DNA of 64,000 nucleotides from Ehretia macrophylla (Eukaryota; Streptophyta; Magnoliopsida; Boraginales; Ehretiaceae). The DNA is taken from the NCBI GenBank assembly GCA_037974665.1, contig CM075764.1, forward strand, positions 79,817,825-79,881,824, written 5' to 3'. Made by a program: the position numbers and the translations under genes. Below the pieces are notes generated by a model. That model did no database searches. It was given only the letters and a program-made list of their open reading frames with translations, and had not been told where the DNA came from. How positions within the stretch are numbered: the stretch's first letter is position 1; every line of letters begins with the position of its first letter. Below, one piece after another: positions 1 through 11,088 of the stretch.

Positions 1-540
1 AAAATAAGAAAAGTTGAGAAAACCCTATTGGAAAACACAAAACACCTAAAACTCATAGAAAACAATGGAATTTGACCCTAAGAGGGTGGTGCCCACAGCA
101 TAGCAATGGGTTATGCTCAGATCGTCATTTCCCTTCAGAAAAGTTTGGCCTCGTAAGCTAATTCTCCAAAATAATTTTTTTTACTGTTCACTGTTTTTGA
201 TTTTTCTTTCAGCTCCGCACTGTATTTTTTTCTTCTTTCAGCTCTGCACTGTATATTTTTTTCTTTTTCTTTTATGATCTTTTCTTGACCTTTCTTTTCT
301 TTTCTTGATGTTCCTTTTCTTTTCTCGATGTTCTTTTCTTGATTTTCAGAAACGAAAACAATGACTAAGTAACCAAGATTTTAGATTTGAGCACACAACC
401 AACTAGGGTTTTGTCCTAATTGAAAACCCTAACCCTACCCACGGATTTGATGAGACACAAGAAAACAGAAACGAATTTAAGCAAGAAAACAGAATTGAAG
501 ACAAGGCTCAACAAACAAAATTAAAAGAGCAAGAACGGAA

Positions 541-620
541 TCAAGACACAACCAAGAAAACGAATTGGAACCAAGACACAATCAAGAAAACGAATTGGAA
601 CCAAGACACAATCAAGAACA
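541..620. repeat. Tandem repeat, 30-bp unit, about 2.7 copies
   Basis: Units start at 541, 571 and 601. Each contains CAAGACACAAYCAAGAAAAC followed by GAATTGGAA; the third copy is partial. The copies are nearly identical, so this is a local duplication within the leader of element K. Confidence 0.85.
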
Positions 621-703
621 AAGAAAGAAAATAAAACCTACACCTAGACTCACGAAAATAACCAAGAAAACAAGAAAAGGATAGGCAAACCTGATTAACC
701 TAA

Positions 704-716
704 GCTCTGATTACCA
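704..716 (-). other. Primer-binding site, initiator-Met tRNA type, element K
   Basis: On the minus strand the bases read TGGTAATCAGAGC. This is the plant initiator-Met primer site TGGTATCAGAGC with one extra A. It lies two bases inside the LTR end (TG at 719-720 on the plus strand), the normal spacing for LTR retrotransposons. Confidence 0.65.
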
Positions 717-1004
717 ACTGATACGAACCACGCCCAACATGTGACGCGACCGAACATCAAATATGGCAAACGACCCAAGACTCTTCAGGAATGGATGGAA
801 CCGTGACCCTATGCTTAGCAAAGCTAGAACCTTGGTATAGTTGAGGACGCCACAAACGAGGATGAAGATCTCGTTTGATAAGTCAGAGTTGAACGCCACA
901 AGAATAATCTTGATAAGTTCGAAAAAGTTCTTGAGAACTTAAGGAAAATAATCTCACAAATTTAATATCAAAGTTGTCTAACTTTTATTTCATGCAAATC
1001 AGCC

Positions 1005-1011
1005 TTATATA
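1005..1011 (-). promoter_or_regulatory. TATA box in the LTR of element K
   Basis: Minus strand reads CCTATATAAGG, a canonical plant TATA box, about 290 bp before the inner LTR end, where the U3/R promoter is expected. Confidence 0.6.
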
Positions 1012-1482
1012 GGCAAAGACAAATAAGTTTCCTATTTGAAAAAGAACTCCTAAACCCTAGCTCAAATAGGAAAACGTAAATAGTAACTAGGTCAAAGGAA
1101 ACAAACTTGGAGACCAAGAAAAGATTCCTATTAACTATTCACGTGAATAGTAACATGAATAGTAACTAAAAAGGAAGCAAACTTGCAGCCCAAGAAAATC
1201 TCATTTCTAGTGTGAACACCTAATCTTGCAGTCCAAGAAAGTCTTTTTCCTAGTGTGAACACCTAAATTTATCCATAGGGAATTAAACTAAAACTTAAAC
1301 TAAAACTAGGATAGAATTACAAAGAAATCAAATCTTGACTAAATCTTCGAATCTTCTTGAAACTTCTTGAAGAATTTTGAAGTTCTTGAATCTTGAAAAT
1401 AGAATCTTGACTTGAATCTTTGCTGGAAAATTCGCCCAAATGTTTCAATGAATGTGGACGCCTAATTGGCTTTCTTGTGGAT

Positions 1483-1668
1483 CTACTTGGAGGAGTAACA
1501 CCAGCCTTTCTTCATCTCTACTAGCCAACATTCCTCTTGTTGTAGAACTTTCTAAACCAAATTATTCAGCTCTTCATTGAACCTTTTAGCGCGAACTCTT
1601 ATCACTGGACCAACTAGCACTTGCATTGAATCTGGAACATTCCTAGCAGCCTTGATGTCCTCATCACA
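1483..1668 (-). pseudogene. C-terminal polyprotein tail lying inside the LTR of element K
   Basis: Read on the minus strand from 1668, one frame runs to TAG at 1485-1483 with a single internal TAG (1554-1552, probably from CAG). It includes GPVIRVRAKRFNEELNNLV, which resembles the GPxTRARAKRxxEALN tail at the C-terminus of many plant Ty3/gypsy polyproteins. In some gypsy lineages the polyprotein frame runs into the 3' LTR, so the 5' LTR carries a silent copy of the same codons; this arrangement fits. The family resemblance is from memory of the motif and no protease, RT or integrase is visible, so the lineage is open. Confidence 0.5.
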
Positions 1669-3983
1669 TTTTATAAAGTTAGAAATACTAAACTAACACT
1701 AATAAAACAATACCATCACTTAGTTAAAACCTTTCCATTCTTTTACCCAGAACATAGCGTTTACGCACAACTCAAATAACTATTATTTTAATCATGCTTG
1801 GGACATGGGGAGGGGTCAAACACGCGTGGCAAAGGCCTGCCTTGGTCTAAGGCCCATTGGGCTGAACACTAAGTCCCAAACGGCCCAAAGGCCAACATAT
1901 ACATACAATGCATTCTAGCCCTATTCTAACTACTATTTGTATTTAATTAGCTAAATAACACTTTTATAACATTAATTTAATCATTTAAATCGACTTATGA
2001 TACAATTAATCAAACTTTAACCAAGTTACCATTCATTTTTCCTTCAATACATCTACATATTCAAGCTCTCACTATACATGCAATCCCAGTTCAAAAGTTT
2101 ACTCTATAACATCATTAGATAACGTAGAAAGCATTAGAAGCAAGAACCACAAGACTATAAGCAATAAACATGAAAATAACCATCAGTGCACAAAGGGAAT
2201 CAACAACATACTTTCATGAAATTTCATCAATAGCTCAAATATGCTATAGAAATGCATTTAAACACATAATAACCAACTATAAGGCAATACAAGCTATAAA
2301 GCACCCAATTCTCTCATTTTCCCCCTTTGTTACCCTAAGTTATTTAACTCTAAAACGAAGACCAAGGTTCACGATTCTCAAACGAACTATCCTAACCTCC
2401 AAACCACACTTTATAACACCCTTAGAACCCTTATGTTCACCCGTTAAACCTCGTTTACCATAAAATCCCTGATTTCCCCTTTATGCAATTACACTACAAG
2501 TATATTAACTGAAACTCAAACGAACGTTAGAAAAGCACTTCTAACACCTCTACACCCTAAGAACACCAAATATGACAACCAAATTCACCTGGATTTAGGT
2601 TTGACTTGGAACCCCTTTGTAATCCAAGCCTAAAATGCATTTTTCTTCAAGTTTCGGCCAATCCAAGTTTATACAATCACAATTCTATGTTAACTAACAT
2701 CTCCAGCACCTAAAGGAAGTATTAAACTAGTATTTAAGTTTCTAAATGCATTAATTCTAACGTGAGCATACAAAGTGCCATAAAAATAAATGTTCTCGGA
2801 ATTTGATAAATTTTAACATGGAACTGTTTTATCAACCCATCATCACCTATCTAGAGTTAGATTAAGGTTTCAAGGAAGATTTAAAGGGCCTGAATGAATA
2901 GTGCCCGTTTCAAGACTTTTCAAAAATGTTTGCATGCATATGCTACCTAAACGCATGAAACAACTTTAAATACGTGTTCTCCTAACCCTAGAGGCACCAT
3001 AAATAGCTTCGTTAGATTTCAAAGCATCAAATTAACCAAAATCCTAAATTTCACTATTTATCGTCTTCTTTAAATGCCAAGACTCCATAACCAACCATAA
3101 AAATTGCTAACAAACTATAGAAGTTTACTCTACTAACATATTTAAGAGTATTAGAAGCAATTACAACAAGAAACAAAATAATATTCAACAAATACAAAAT
3201 TTGACATAAACTATAAACGTGTAAAAATGCAAGTTTTTCAAGAAACCCTCACCAAACTAAGATATAAATGCTTGAAGAAGGCTTTGGATGACAAGAAATC
3301 ATCTTGGAATGGCTTGGATTAGATCACAAGTTGAAACCCTAGGTTGAAAGCTCAATCCCGTTTTTTCCCTTTGCTTGGCCAAAAAAATGACTTTTTTTTC
3401 TTCTTTTGTTTGCTTTGTATCATAAATTAGGTGTTTATGTATATTTATATACGTATATAAGGTAGATAATGAAAATGGATATTGGGTTAGGCTTGGAAAA
3501 TGGGTTTTGGCTTAGTTAGTTTAAGAAAATAATGCAAGAAACTCATTTGGCCCAAATATGTAACATACATTTTATTATTCATGTAATATCAAAACATTTT
3601 TGTAAATCACTCAACAAATATGCAATGAACTTAATTTTTGTGAATGTAAGCTAATTAATAGTTAAGTAATAATAGAAAAAATATGATTTCCGGAAAATAA
3701 GATAATAAAATTTTTAGTCCGGACTCAATGTAATAGGAAACTCTTTAAATGCAAGTTTTCTTTAAAAGTCTTTGATGAAAATAATTTTAATGCACATTGA
3801 ACACTTTCTAAAATAAATTAATTCACAATTTAATATATAAAAGCAATTTAACAAATACTAGCACATAAAAAGCAAATAAACACTTAATAGAATTTTATAT
3901 GAAAGTAAGCATGCAAGCAATTAAATGCACAACATAAATGCACATGAATGATGAATACAAGCACTGGGGACCGGACATCACAG
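1669..3983 (-). mobile_element. Minus-strand chromovirus-type LTR fragment (J)
   Basis: The right end reads GGACCGGACATCACA at 3983, so the minus-strand LTR starts TGTGATGTCCGGTCC, like the LTR-start sequences at 7360 and 7762. Blocks at 2430-2600 (CCGTTAAACCTCGTTTACC and flanks) recur in the long LTR at 55980-56040. A donor-like TTGGTGAGGG lies on the minus strand near 3250. The left part is lost where element K inserted or lies beyond the window. The 97-codon open frame at 2170-2463 looks like chance. Confidence 0.6.
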
Positions 3984-4027
3984 GAAAGACCAAACCTGCC
4001 TCACCTGTAATGGTTAGAAAGAGGGAA

Positions 4028-4047
4028 TGAGCAAACATTGTTGCTCA
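4028..4047 (-). other. Conserved LTR hairpin in LTR I
   Basis: TGAGCAA (4028-4034) pairs perfectly with TTGCTCA (4041-4047) around a 6-base loop. The flank is the conserved CTCATTGAG context (minus strand). The same position in other LTRs here has different arms that still pair. Confidence 0.7.
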
Positions 4048-5074
4048 ATGAGGGAGGGGAACAAATATCTGAGGAGTTTTGAAAATGATTTTGTGCAATG
4101 CAATAACCAGCAATAAAGTAAATTAATAACACGAAACTAAGATACAAATAAATAAGTGAACAACACATGTCAAAGATAGGAAAGCAAACACGATAAGACA
4201 AGTACATAAAGTAACCACGGGCATACAATCAAAGGCAACTCTCCAAGGACTTAGGGCCCAAGCAAGAGTTACTTAATTAAAAGGATACAAAGTTGATCAC
4301 GAGCACGAACCCCAGGCCACGAGCCACGATACACGAACAAGATATAATAATTTCGATATCGATAAATCAACATCCATATACACCAATGGGGGTACTCTGG
4401 ATGTAACACCCCGTTATCCTACGACCCAGTTTTCCCAGGGCGACATCCCTAGAGAAAGAGGGAATAGCTACGGAGGATGAACAACCACTGACAAACCCGT
4501 TACCGCCTAGTGGTGACCACCATATCCGTGCTGAATGGTTACGCAACCACGATAACGATGACGAAAGATATGAGTTTTCACTCGATGATATCTATAATTC
4601 CAAGGAAAACCAATTCGATAGACATACAAGGTAAATATATACAAGACAATTTACAAGCAATATAGGCAAGATAATAATATAAGTAAAATACAAGCATATT
4701 TTATTAAAGTAACTATGCAACCCAATTCATGAAACTTCACCAAATGAATAAACATTCCAAACAAGCACCTTTAAACACTTAACTAATCAATTAAAGATCA
4801 ATAACTGACAACTTTTTCAACTTCCTATAACTAACCCCTTTAGGTCCAATACAAGCACATATAAAACGAAACCCAAGCATACTATAAGCCACCCATTCCA
4901 TACTTCTAAGGATACTTTATGGCACCTATATAAGCTAAGAAAACTCACTTTTATCTACACCTACCACAAAAGCCCCAAAAGCTCCATAGTTACTTTACAC
5001 TACGACTATCCAAACCAGTTGTTAAACAATGCCATAATTGCATTTTAGACACTAGCTAACATAATTAACACTAA

Positions 5075-5403
5075 GGGTATCTTCAATGGCTTACACTATT
5101 CACAAAAACTTATTATTTTTGATAATTTTTAGAGACTCGGGTCTCTATTTTAACTAAAATCTCCAATGGAGCCTACCACTTTTTAGAGATTTAAACCAAA
5201 ATAGAGACCCAATCACTTTTTGGGTCTCTAAATTTATTTTCAAAAAAGTAAATTGGGTCTTTATTTTAACTCAAATTTCTAAAAAGTGGTGGGCCCCATT
5301 GAAGATTTGAGTTAAAATAGAGACCCGAGTCTCTAAAAATTACCAAAAATGGAAAGTTTTTGTGAATAGCAGTGCACTAATTTTTTTGCCATTGGAGATA
5401 CCC
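5075..5403. mobile_element. Tourist/Harbinger-like MITE, 329 bp
   Basis: The termini are inverted repeats: GGGTATCTTCAATGGC on the left and GCCATTGGAGATACCC on the right, one mismatch. The flanks are TAA (5072-5074) and TAA (5404-5406), the 3-bp duplication typical of PIF/Harbinger elements. Inner arms are also inverted: GAGACTCGGGTCTCT near 5130 against AGAGACCCGAGTCTCT near 5320. No coding capacity, so it would be moved by a transposase made elsewhere. It lies within LTR I. Confidence 0.85.
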
Positions 5404-6534
5404 TAAGGCATTCAACACACCCGACAACAATTATACACATGGCCCTTTTAGTATTCAATCCAATTTAACAAGTTCATTTGAGTTTCATTCATTCTAAACA
5501 CTAACCTAGGTTCACTAGCATTTATGGCATCCTTAGATATCACATAATTAAGCTCATAATAAAAAAATAACAAAAAATCCTAAAAATCACTATTCATCTT
5601 CTTCCCCAACTAACCCTTTGCATTAACTCAAAACTAAGCTATTAAACATCACAAAACAAGTCTATGTAGGTAGTAAACATTAATTTATACAAGATTTAAG
5701 CATTATATAGGCATTTAACATCAAATCTAAGAAACTCAAAAACATGATATAACTTTGAAATATATGAAATATGCTTATCCCTCACTAAACTATGCTTGAA
5801 AATGCTGGGAAATGGTTTATGCTAGCTAGAATTCACCTCCAATTAGCTTGGAAGTCCACCCAAATGCAAGATTGCAAGAAAGTTTCTTTTCTTTTCCTCC
5901 TATGGAGCTCTCGGCTGAAGGGCTTTTTCTCTTTTTTTTTGTTTTTTGTTTTTTGTTATGTTTAAGTATATGTATGTATGTATAAGATATATATGTAAAT
6001 ATATAATAATTGGGCCTTGATTTTGTTTAGAAAGCTGTTGTATAGATTAGCTAAATATAGCCCAAAGTAATTGCAATTATAAAAGCCCAAGTAAGTAGTC
6101 TAGTATTTATTATTCATACGAGATACAAATTAATTTTTTTACTCGCCTTCCCGACGTTCTATGCAAATAAAATTTATGAACGTATGCCCAAAAAAAAGTG
6201 TATACTGAGGAAAAAATACAAAATTTGCAAAATAAAAAACTTTAATTTTTACCCTGGGCTCAGGGCTCATTTTAAAATGATAAGAATTCATCTACTAGAT
6301 GTAAGAAACCATTCCACCTAATCAAAATGCTAAAATAATGGTTAAATTATTTTTATTTGAATTTAATAATTGTTAGTGATCTTTTAAAGAAAATAAGAAA
6401 AGTAGAAGAAAAGTAAATTTACTATATAAATTCAAATGCTAAAATAAACACATATACACATACAACACTTAAACTAGCACAAATTTATATGCAATTAAGT
6501 ATGATGTGCTACATGTTGGATCTGGGTTGTTACA

Positions 6535-6731
6535 CTTATGTTCTAATTCTCTACAAAATGCACTTATTTGCCAATAACTATTCAATACTCTACTTCCAAT
6601 TACCATTATTTCCATTTACGATAATGCAATGAAGACACGTTTCAATTCAAATAAAATGAACAAGTCAATTAAATGCAAACGAATAAAGGCAAGTTAATAA
6701 AATAAATATTGTCTTTGGGTCCGGGGTCTCA
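6535..6731 (-). mobile_element. 3' LTR start of non-autonomous gypsy element A (fragment)
   Basis: The right end is GTCCGGGGTCTCACA at 6731; on the minus strand the LTR begins TGTGAGACCCCGG. Nearly the same 190 bp occurs at 28125-28322, the start of the other LTR of this element. LTR I has inserted at 6534. To its right lies a polypurine tract, so this is the downstream (3') LTR. Confidence 0.75.
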
Positions 6732-6746
6732 CATCCACCCCTGCTT
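6732..6746 (-). other. Polypurine tract of element A
   Basis: The minus strand reads AAGCAGGGGTGGA directly before the LTR start TGTGAGACC. This matches the position and composition of the plus-strand primer site of gypsy elements; compare AAGAGGGGGAGAA at 18564-18576. Confidence 0.7.
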
Positions 6747-6826
6747 AAAACAAATATGTCCTTGGAATTCTTTCTTCATAGGACAAATTCTCATTGAGCT
6801 GCAACGACTTTGGCTGAGGTACATGA
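6745..6826 (-). pseudogene. Remnant of the integrase C-terminal/chromodomain linker in element A
   Basis: Minus-strand frame reads HVPQPKSLQLNENLSYEER and then IPRTYLF before TAA. The first part matches the linker before the chromodomain of the Tekay-like element in this window (HILEPEPLQLRDNLTYEER at 18322-18384). The chromodomain itself is missing: the frame jumps straight to the pre-polypurine sequence. So element A derives from a chromovirus by internal deletion. Only about 26 codons are recognisable, hence modest confidence in function but good confidence in ancestry. Confidence 0.6.
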
Positions 6827-6839
6827 GATAGAATACTGG

Positions 6840-7330
6840 TTACCAAATCCTGAACACTAAATGCTGAAATCCGAATATCGAATACCAAATGCCATGTGCC
6901 GAATACCGAAGACCAATCAAGAGCTTTGAACAAGATCTTCGAACAAGAACACCGAACAAGATTGCCGAGCGAGAATACCGAATGCCATTATTGAATACCA
7001 AATACCAGTTGCTGAAACCTGAATACCCGATACTGAATACCTAGGGTCAATACCGAATATTGTCGAATGCTAAATAATAACACCAAACAAAAACTCCGAA
7101 TAAGAATCTTGAATAAGAATACCAGAGAAGAATACCAATTAAGAATCCCGAATAAGAATGCCTGGATAAGTAGAAGAACACCGATTAAGAACACCGAATA
7201 AGAATTCTGAATAAGGATACCGAGTACTGAAGGAGATTTCTAAATACCAAATAAGAATATCGATTAAGAGTGCTGAATAGGAATACCAACCATCGAACAT
7301 TGAAAACCAATCACGAACACTACTTACTGA
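6840..7330. repeat. Degenerate short-repeat tract (GAATACCGA / GAATAAGAA words)
   Basis: Over about 490 bp the words GAATACCGA, CCGAATAAGAA, GAATACCAAAT and close variants recur roughly every 10-16 bases, in the same direction throughout. The tract replaces most of the coding region of element A. Its origin is not recognised. Confidence 0.7.
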
Positions 7331-7359
7331 TCACCGATCTCCAAAAGAGCCACCCATAA

Positions 7360-7762
7360 TGTGACCCCCGGCTCCCAGTGCATGCATTTATCATTCGTGT
7401 GCATTTATGTGTGCAACTATTTGCTTAAATGCCTACTTTTCCTATAAAATGCTATTAAGTGTTTATTTGCTCTCTATGTACTAATATTTGTTAAATTGTT
7501 GCACATATAAATGCACATGAATGATAAATGCATGCACTAGGAGCCGGGCATCACATCAAATAATTTGAATGCTTATTTATTATTTACTAAAGTAAATAAA
7601 TTCAAAAATTTGATATTTAAAAGCAATTTAACAAATATTAGCACATAGAGAGCAAATAAACACTTAATAGCATTTTATAGGAAAAGTAGGCATTTAAGCA
7701 AATAGTTACACACATAAATGCACATGAATGATAAATGCATGCACTGGGAGCCGGGTGTCACA
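7360..7762. mobile_element. 403-bp foldback insertion made of LTR-start sequence, with CATAA duplication
   Basis: CATAA at 7355-7359 and again at 7763-7767 flank a block that starts TGTGACCCCCGGCTCCCAG and ends CTGGGAGCCGGGTGTCACA. The first ~139 bp (7360-7498) are the inverted repeat of the last ~138 bp (7625-7762). A further 55-bp minus-oriented copy of the same terminus lies at 7501-7555. All three copies are the U3 start of the LTR type seen at 3983. So both outer ends are the same LTR end, not the two different ends of a normal LTR. Confidence 0.85.
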
Positions 7763-8055
7763 CATAAGTTTTAGCATATACACATTTATAGCACATAAAA
7801 GGTATAGACCACATAATGTACAATTATCATTTAATGCAACATTATCATATCATGTAATACACATTCTACACACACAAGAGGCAATATCTCATAACAAACA
7901 CTTGTCAAATGTTGTGACCACATAATACACACTTAACACACTTAACACATATTATACATGTAACACATTGTCCACTTAACACACTTCGTATGCAGTCACT
8001 CAAGGGTTACTACCTAACAGACTGAGGACCCTGTCCCAACTTATGAGCTATCTAA

Positions 8056-8067
8056 GCTCTGATACTA
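8056..8067 (-). other. Primer-binding site of element A
   Basis: Minus strand reads TAGTATCAGAGC, one mismatch from the initiator-Met site TGGTATCAGAGC. The LTR end (TG on the plus strand) is at 8072, four bases away. Confidence 0.75.
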
Positions 8068-8071
8068 CATT

Positions 8072-9281
8072 TGTAACAACCTGATCCCTCGCGAAATCAA
8101 GCTCGGTAGTCACAACCCGATCTAATCCCAAAGGCAAGAAATTAGGGAAAACAGATGGAGTTTCCCCTGTACTATGGACAAACCAATTCCTGTTCAAACA
8201 ATCTTACAACAAGCATTCAACATCAATATTTTAAGCTCAGTAACACGTATAATAGGTTTATCATCTTTTTATTTTATATTTTACAACTCAAGCCTATCAC
8301 ATTACAAATCCAAACTAAACAAGTCTTTCAATATTACAAGTCCAAACTATTCTAATTATGTCTTTATTGCATTCCCACAATAACTATAAACTCACAACAC
8401 TCAAGACATTAGCAAGACAAAGCTATGTACAATCACGAGCATAGTGGAACCCTGTTACAAGTAGGCCATTTAACTTACAAAACTCTTCAAAAGCCACCTC
8501 GTTTTACTTGAAATTGATGAAGAAAAAGGGGTGAGCAACTACGTGCTCAGTGAGGGGGGAATACGGGGAGGTTTTGAAAAATCTTTTTCGTAATACAATG
8601 CACGTAAGCCAAGTAACATGTATCAATATTAGATAAACTATAAGTAAATATTACATGATAATAATAAGCAATAAACATTCGAGTATCATTAATAAGCAAT
8701 GAACAATACAAGAGGCACGAAAGCATTGAAACACGCAATATATGATTATGTAATCACTTTGGAAAAGGATACAATTTCATTCAATTTTTATTATTTCCAC
8801 TTCCTTTGCTCCAGTGGGTGTACTCAGGATATACCTCGATAATTCTACGACCTAACATCCCAAGGCCTTCACCGACAAAACGAGTAAGGGAATAGGTCAC
8901 GGAGGTTGAGCACCCAACCACTGGCAAGCCCGTTGCTGCCCAGTAGAGGCCCAACACATCCGTGCCGAAAATGGTTGCAACCATTAATAATACTCGATAA
9001 AGGACTTATCAACCAATGAAAAAAATAACCGATAAGCACGTAAATGTGGGGATAACACATTAGTCAATCAAGCATTAAACATTTTAATCAATCAAGCATT
9101 AAGTAAACAATATAACCATTAAAACAGATAATTCAATTAACTCACGCATTTAAGCATTTATGCAACCAATATAACTCATGAGCATTCATGCGCTTATCGT
9201 TAGTAGAGCAACAGAAGAAAAGTATCATTTCAACTAGAATCTCAATTACAATTACAAGTTAAATTCAAGCATAACTTATCC
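8072..9281 (-). mobile_element. 5' LTR of element A, part 1 (U5 side)
   Basis: Begins TGTAACAACCTGATCCC on the plus strand, so the minus-strand LTR ends GGTTGTTACA. It contains the hairpin at 8533-8548, the GC-rich block at 8815-8985 and GGTTGCAACC at 8973-8982. The LTR is cut at 9281 by the Tekay-like element (TATCC duplicated at 9277-9281 and 27288-27292) and resumes at 27293. Total LTR length without the insertion is about 2.2 kb. Confidence 0.8.
8533..8548 (-). other. Conserved LTR hairpin in element A
   Basis: GAGCA (8533-8537) pairs with TGCTC (8544-8548), loop of six. The flank AGTGAGGGGGG on the right is the CCCTCACT context (minus strand) seen next to this hairpin in other LTRs. Confidence 0.6.
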
Positions 9282-9798
9282 TGTGAGACCCTAGATTTCG
9301 TCTTTGCCTAGATTTGAGTGATTTGACCTGTTTATGTGTTATATGAGTTAGAATGTGCAAATTCTGTGATTTATAGTCCTATTACATGCTAAGTGTGCAT
9401 TCATGAAATTTTTATTAAAATCGGCATCAGAAATGTTATCGACGATTTTTGTGAATAGTATTTTGAACACACGTGCGCTAAAATTTTTTAAGGGGTATTT
9501 TAAATATTTTAAAACCTAGTCCTCAGATATTACTAGACCTGTGTCTGATTAAAATGGATTTTGAATTGGCTTAGGAATTTTAAAGGTTTTTATACCTTCT
9601 TTTGCAAAAATTGAGTTTTTACCATAGCAAGTGTATGAGTATGCATGTGAAAATGTTGTCACCTATTCTTAAACTACTAAATATAGTATTTTTACTTGAG
9701 CAAACAAAATAGTCAAGAAAAACTACTTAAAAGACTAAAAATATAATTAAAAGACTAAGGAAATCAACTTTGACTTTTTAATTTTTATTGACCTTGGC

Positions 9799-9806
9799 TA
9801 TATATA
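9799..9806 (+). promoter_or_regulatory. TATA box of the Tekay-like 5' LTR
   Basis: GGCTATATATATC lies about 518 bp into the LTR, with a C/A-rich stretch about 30 bp downstream that suits a start site. The same sequence is kept in the 3' LTR near 19090. Confidence 0.6.
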
Positions 9807-11088
9807 TCATCAACACATACTAAAACAACACAAAACACCTAAATCTACACACACATTTCCATGGCTTGGAGGAGGAAAATAGAACCATTTTCAACATATT
9901 TTCAAAGTGAATTTTCTTTAGAAAACCTAGTTTTTGTTCGTAGTTTTGCAAACCGCGCTAGATTCCGCTTGTTGGGCACGCATTGCACGCATTCATAGGC
10001 TTGTTTCGGATCAAAGGTGAGAGAAAATTTTTAGATCTCAATGTGCTATTTTTATGTCTTTTCATACAATTGTTTATTTAGCCAGTGAAATGCTAAACTG
10101 TCTTTAGATTATTGCTTAGTAGATACTAAGGGTCATTTATATGAGTTTATAGCTGTTTTGAACCGTGGTAGCATGTATTTTTATTTTTTGGGTATTAAAG
10201 TTGAGAATTTGGCTATTTGTTGAATAATTGGAGTTGTGGTGGTTGGAATCGATTGCTGTTAGCTTGTAAAAGTTTTTTAAATACGTGGTAGTAATGTTGT
10301 AATGCCGAAATTTTGATTGTGATGTCGTGGTGAAAGTCTAGAAACTTCAGCCATGGTGCATTGAGGTTTTAGGGTTGTTGGGCTTGTTTTGGATAGATAA
10401 TGGTTAGTTTCTGAGGGGCCTAATGTAGTTGGTTGAGTGGGTGAGTGATAGAAATTGGTTTAGAGGTTATTGGATTAGTAGAATGTAAGTTATGACTTTT
10501 AGAAGTTTGAGCTGTCTTTCTTTAAAATGTTGAAATATTGTCTTTAGGTGTTTGGGTGGCGTTGAGTGATTGAATCTTGTGTTGTTGGAGGTTAGACTCG
10601 GATTTGGTTGTGTGGTTTAATGCTTGTTAGGTTGGGTGGCCTATTTTGTCATCTAACCTAGTTGTTGGGTTGTTAATTGATTAAATGATATTATGTTGTT
10701 GAAATATTATTAACTGATTGATTATTGATGAAGCCGGGAGATAGGAAACCTACTTTTGTTGTCCTCCTGTGATATGAATGATTATTATTATTGTCATGAG
10801 TCTTGGTATGTGTGTGCCACCTCTCGGACAGCGTTGGGCTGTCGGGTTGATAACGACATGACTGTCATAGGCTACCCCCAGCTCGCATGGGCGGAGGTGC
10901 CATGGAGGGAAGGGCTAGAGAGGTACCTCGGGTGCGTGAGTAATGGAGAGTTATAAGAAGATGGTTGAGATCGTTATGGCGTTTGGAGCTACACCAACTA
11001 GAGTATCCTTATTGATTGGTTATGATTATTGTTATGTTATATTGATGTTAATATTGGTTATGTGTTAAAGATATATTAATTCTTCACT

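Larger units (their letters stand above)
1..718 (-). mobile_element. 5' internal leader of a minus-strand Ty3/gypsy element (K)
   Basis: This stretch follows a primer-binding site and LTR when read on the minus strand, so it is the untranslated leader of an element whose body lies off the left edge. It is purine-rich on the plus strand at 440-680 and pyrimidine-rich at 170-350, with no convincing reading frame. The assignment rests on the LTR and primer-site geometry at 704-720. Confidence 0.5.
719..1668 (-). mobile_element. LTR of minus-strand Ty3/gypsy element K
   Basis: On the minus strand the LTR begins TGTGATGAGGACATC at 1668 and ends GTTCGTATCA at 719, giving TG...CA termini and 950 bp. 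It contains a TATATAA box at 1005-1011 and is followed by a primer site. The first 186 bp still read as the C-terminal tail of a gypsy polyprotein. The sequence right of 1668 belongs to another LTR (J), the presumed target. The outer boundary is inferred from the TGTGA start and is the least certain point. Confidence 0.55.
3984..6534 (-). mobile_element. Minus-strand chromovirus-type LTR (I), U3 end at 6534
   Basis: The right end is CTGGGTTGTTACA at 6534, i.e. the minus-strand LTR starts TGTAACAACCCAG. It contains the landmarks shared by the chromovirus LTRs here: the hairpin at 4028-4047, the GC-rich block at about 4390-4560 with the near-palindrome GGTTACGCAACC at 4537-4548, and TTACAGGTG on the minus strand just past the hairpin. 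A MITE sits at 5075-5403. The LTR interrupts the end of another LTR (6535-6731). The U5 half is missing on the left, presumably displaced by element J. Confidence 0.65.
6732..8071 (-). mobile_element. Short internal region of non-autonomous gypsy element A
   Basis: Between the polypurine tract at 6732 and the primer-binding site at 8056-8067 there are only about 1.3 kb, 403 bp of which are a later insertion (7360-7762). No gag, protease, RT or integrase remains. The sequence holds a scrap of the end of pol (6745-6826), about 500 bp of degenerate GAATACCGA-type repeats (6840-7330), and a leader with CTTAACACA repeats (7925-7990). This is the structure of a large-LTR element that kept only its cis signals, to be mobilised by a coding relative. 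The Tekay-like element at 9282-27287 lies in its 5' LTR. Confidence 0.7.

Noticed and set aside
420..440. Telomere-like CCCTAACCCTA
   Set aside because: Fewer than two full repeats; chance in an A/C-rich leader.
7360..7762. A DNA-transposon foldback or MITE
   Set aside because: The termini match the LTR start at 3983 and the duplication is 5 bp, which favours LTR-derived DNA inserted by integrase.
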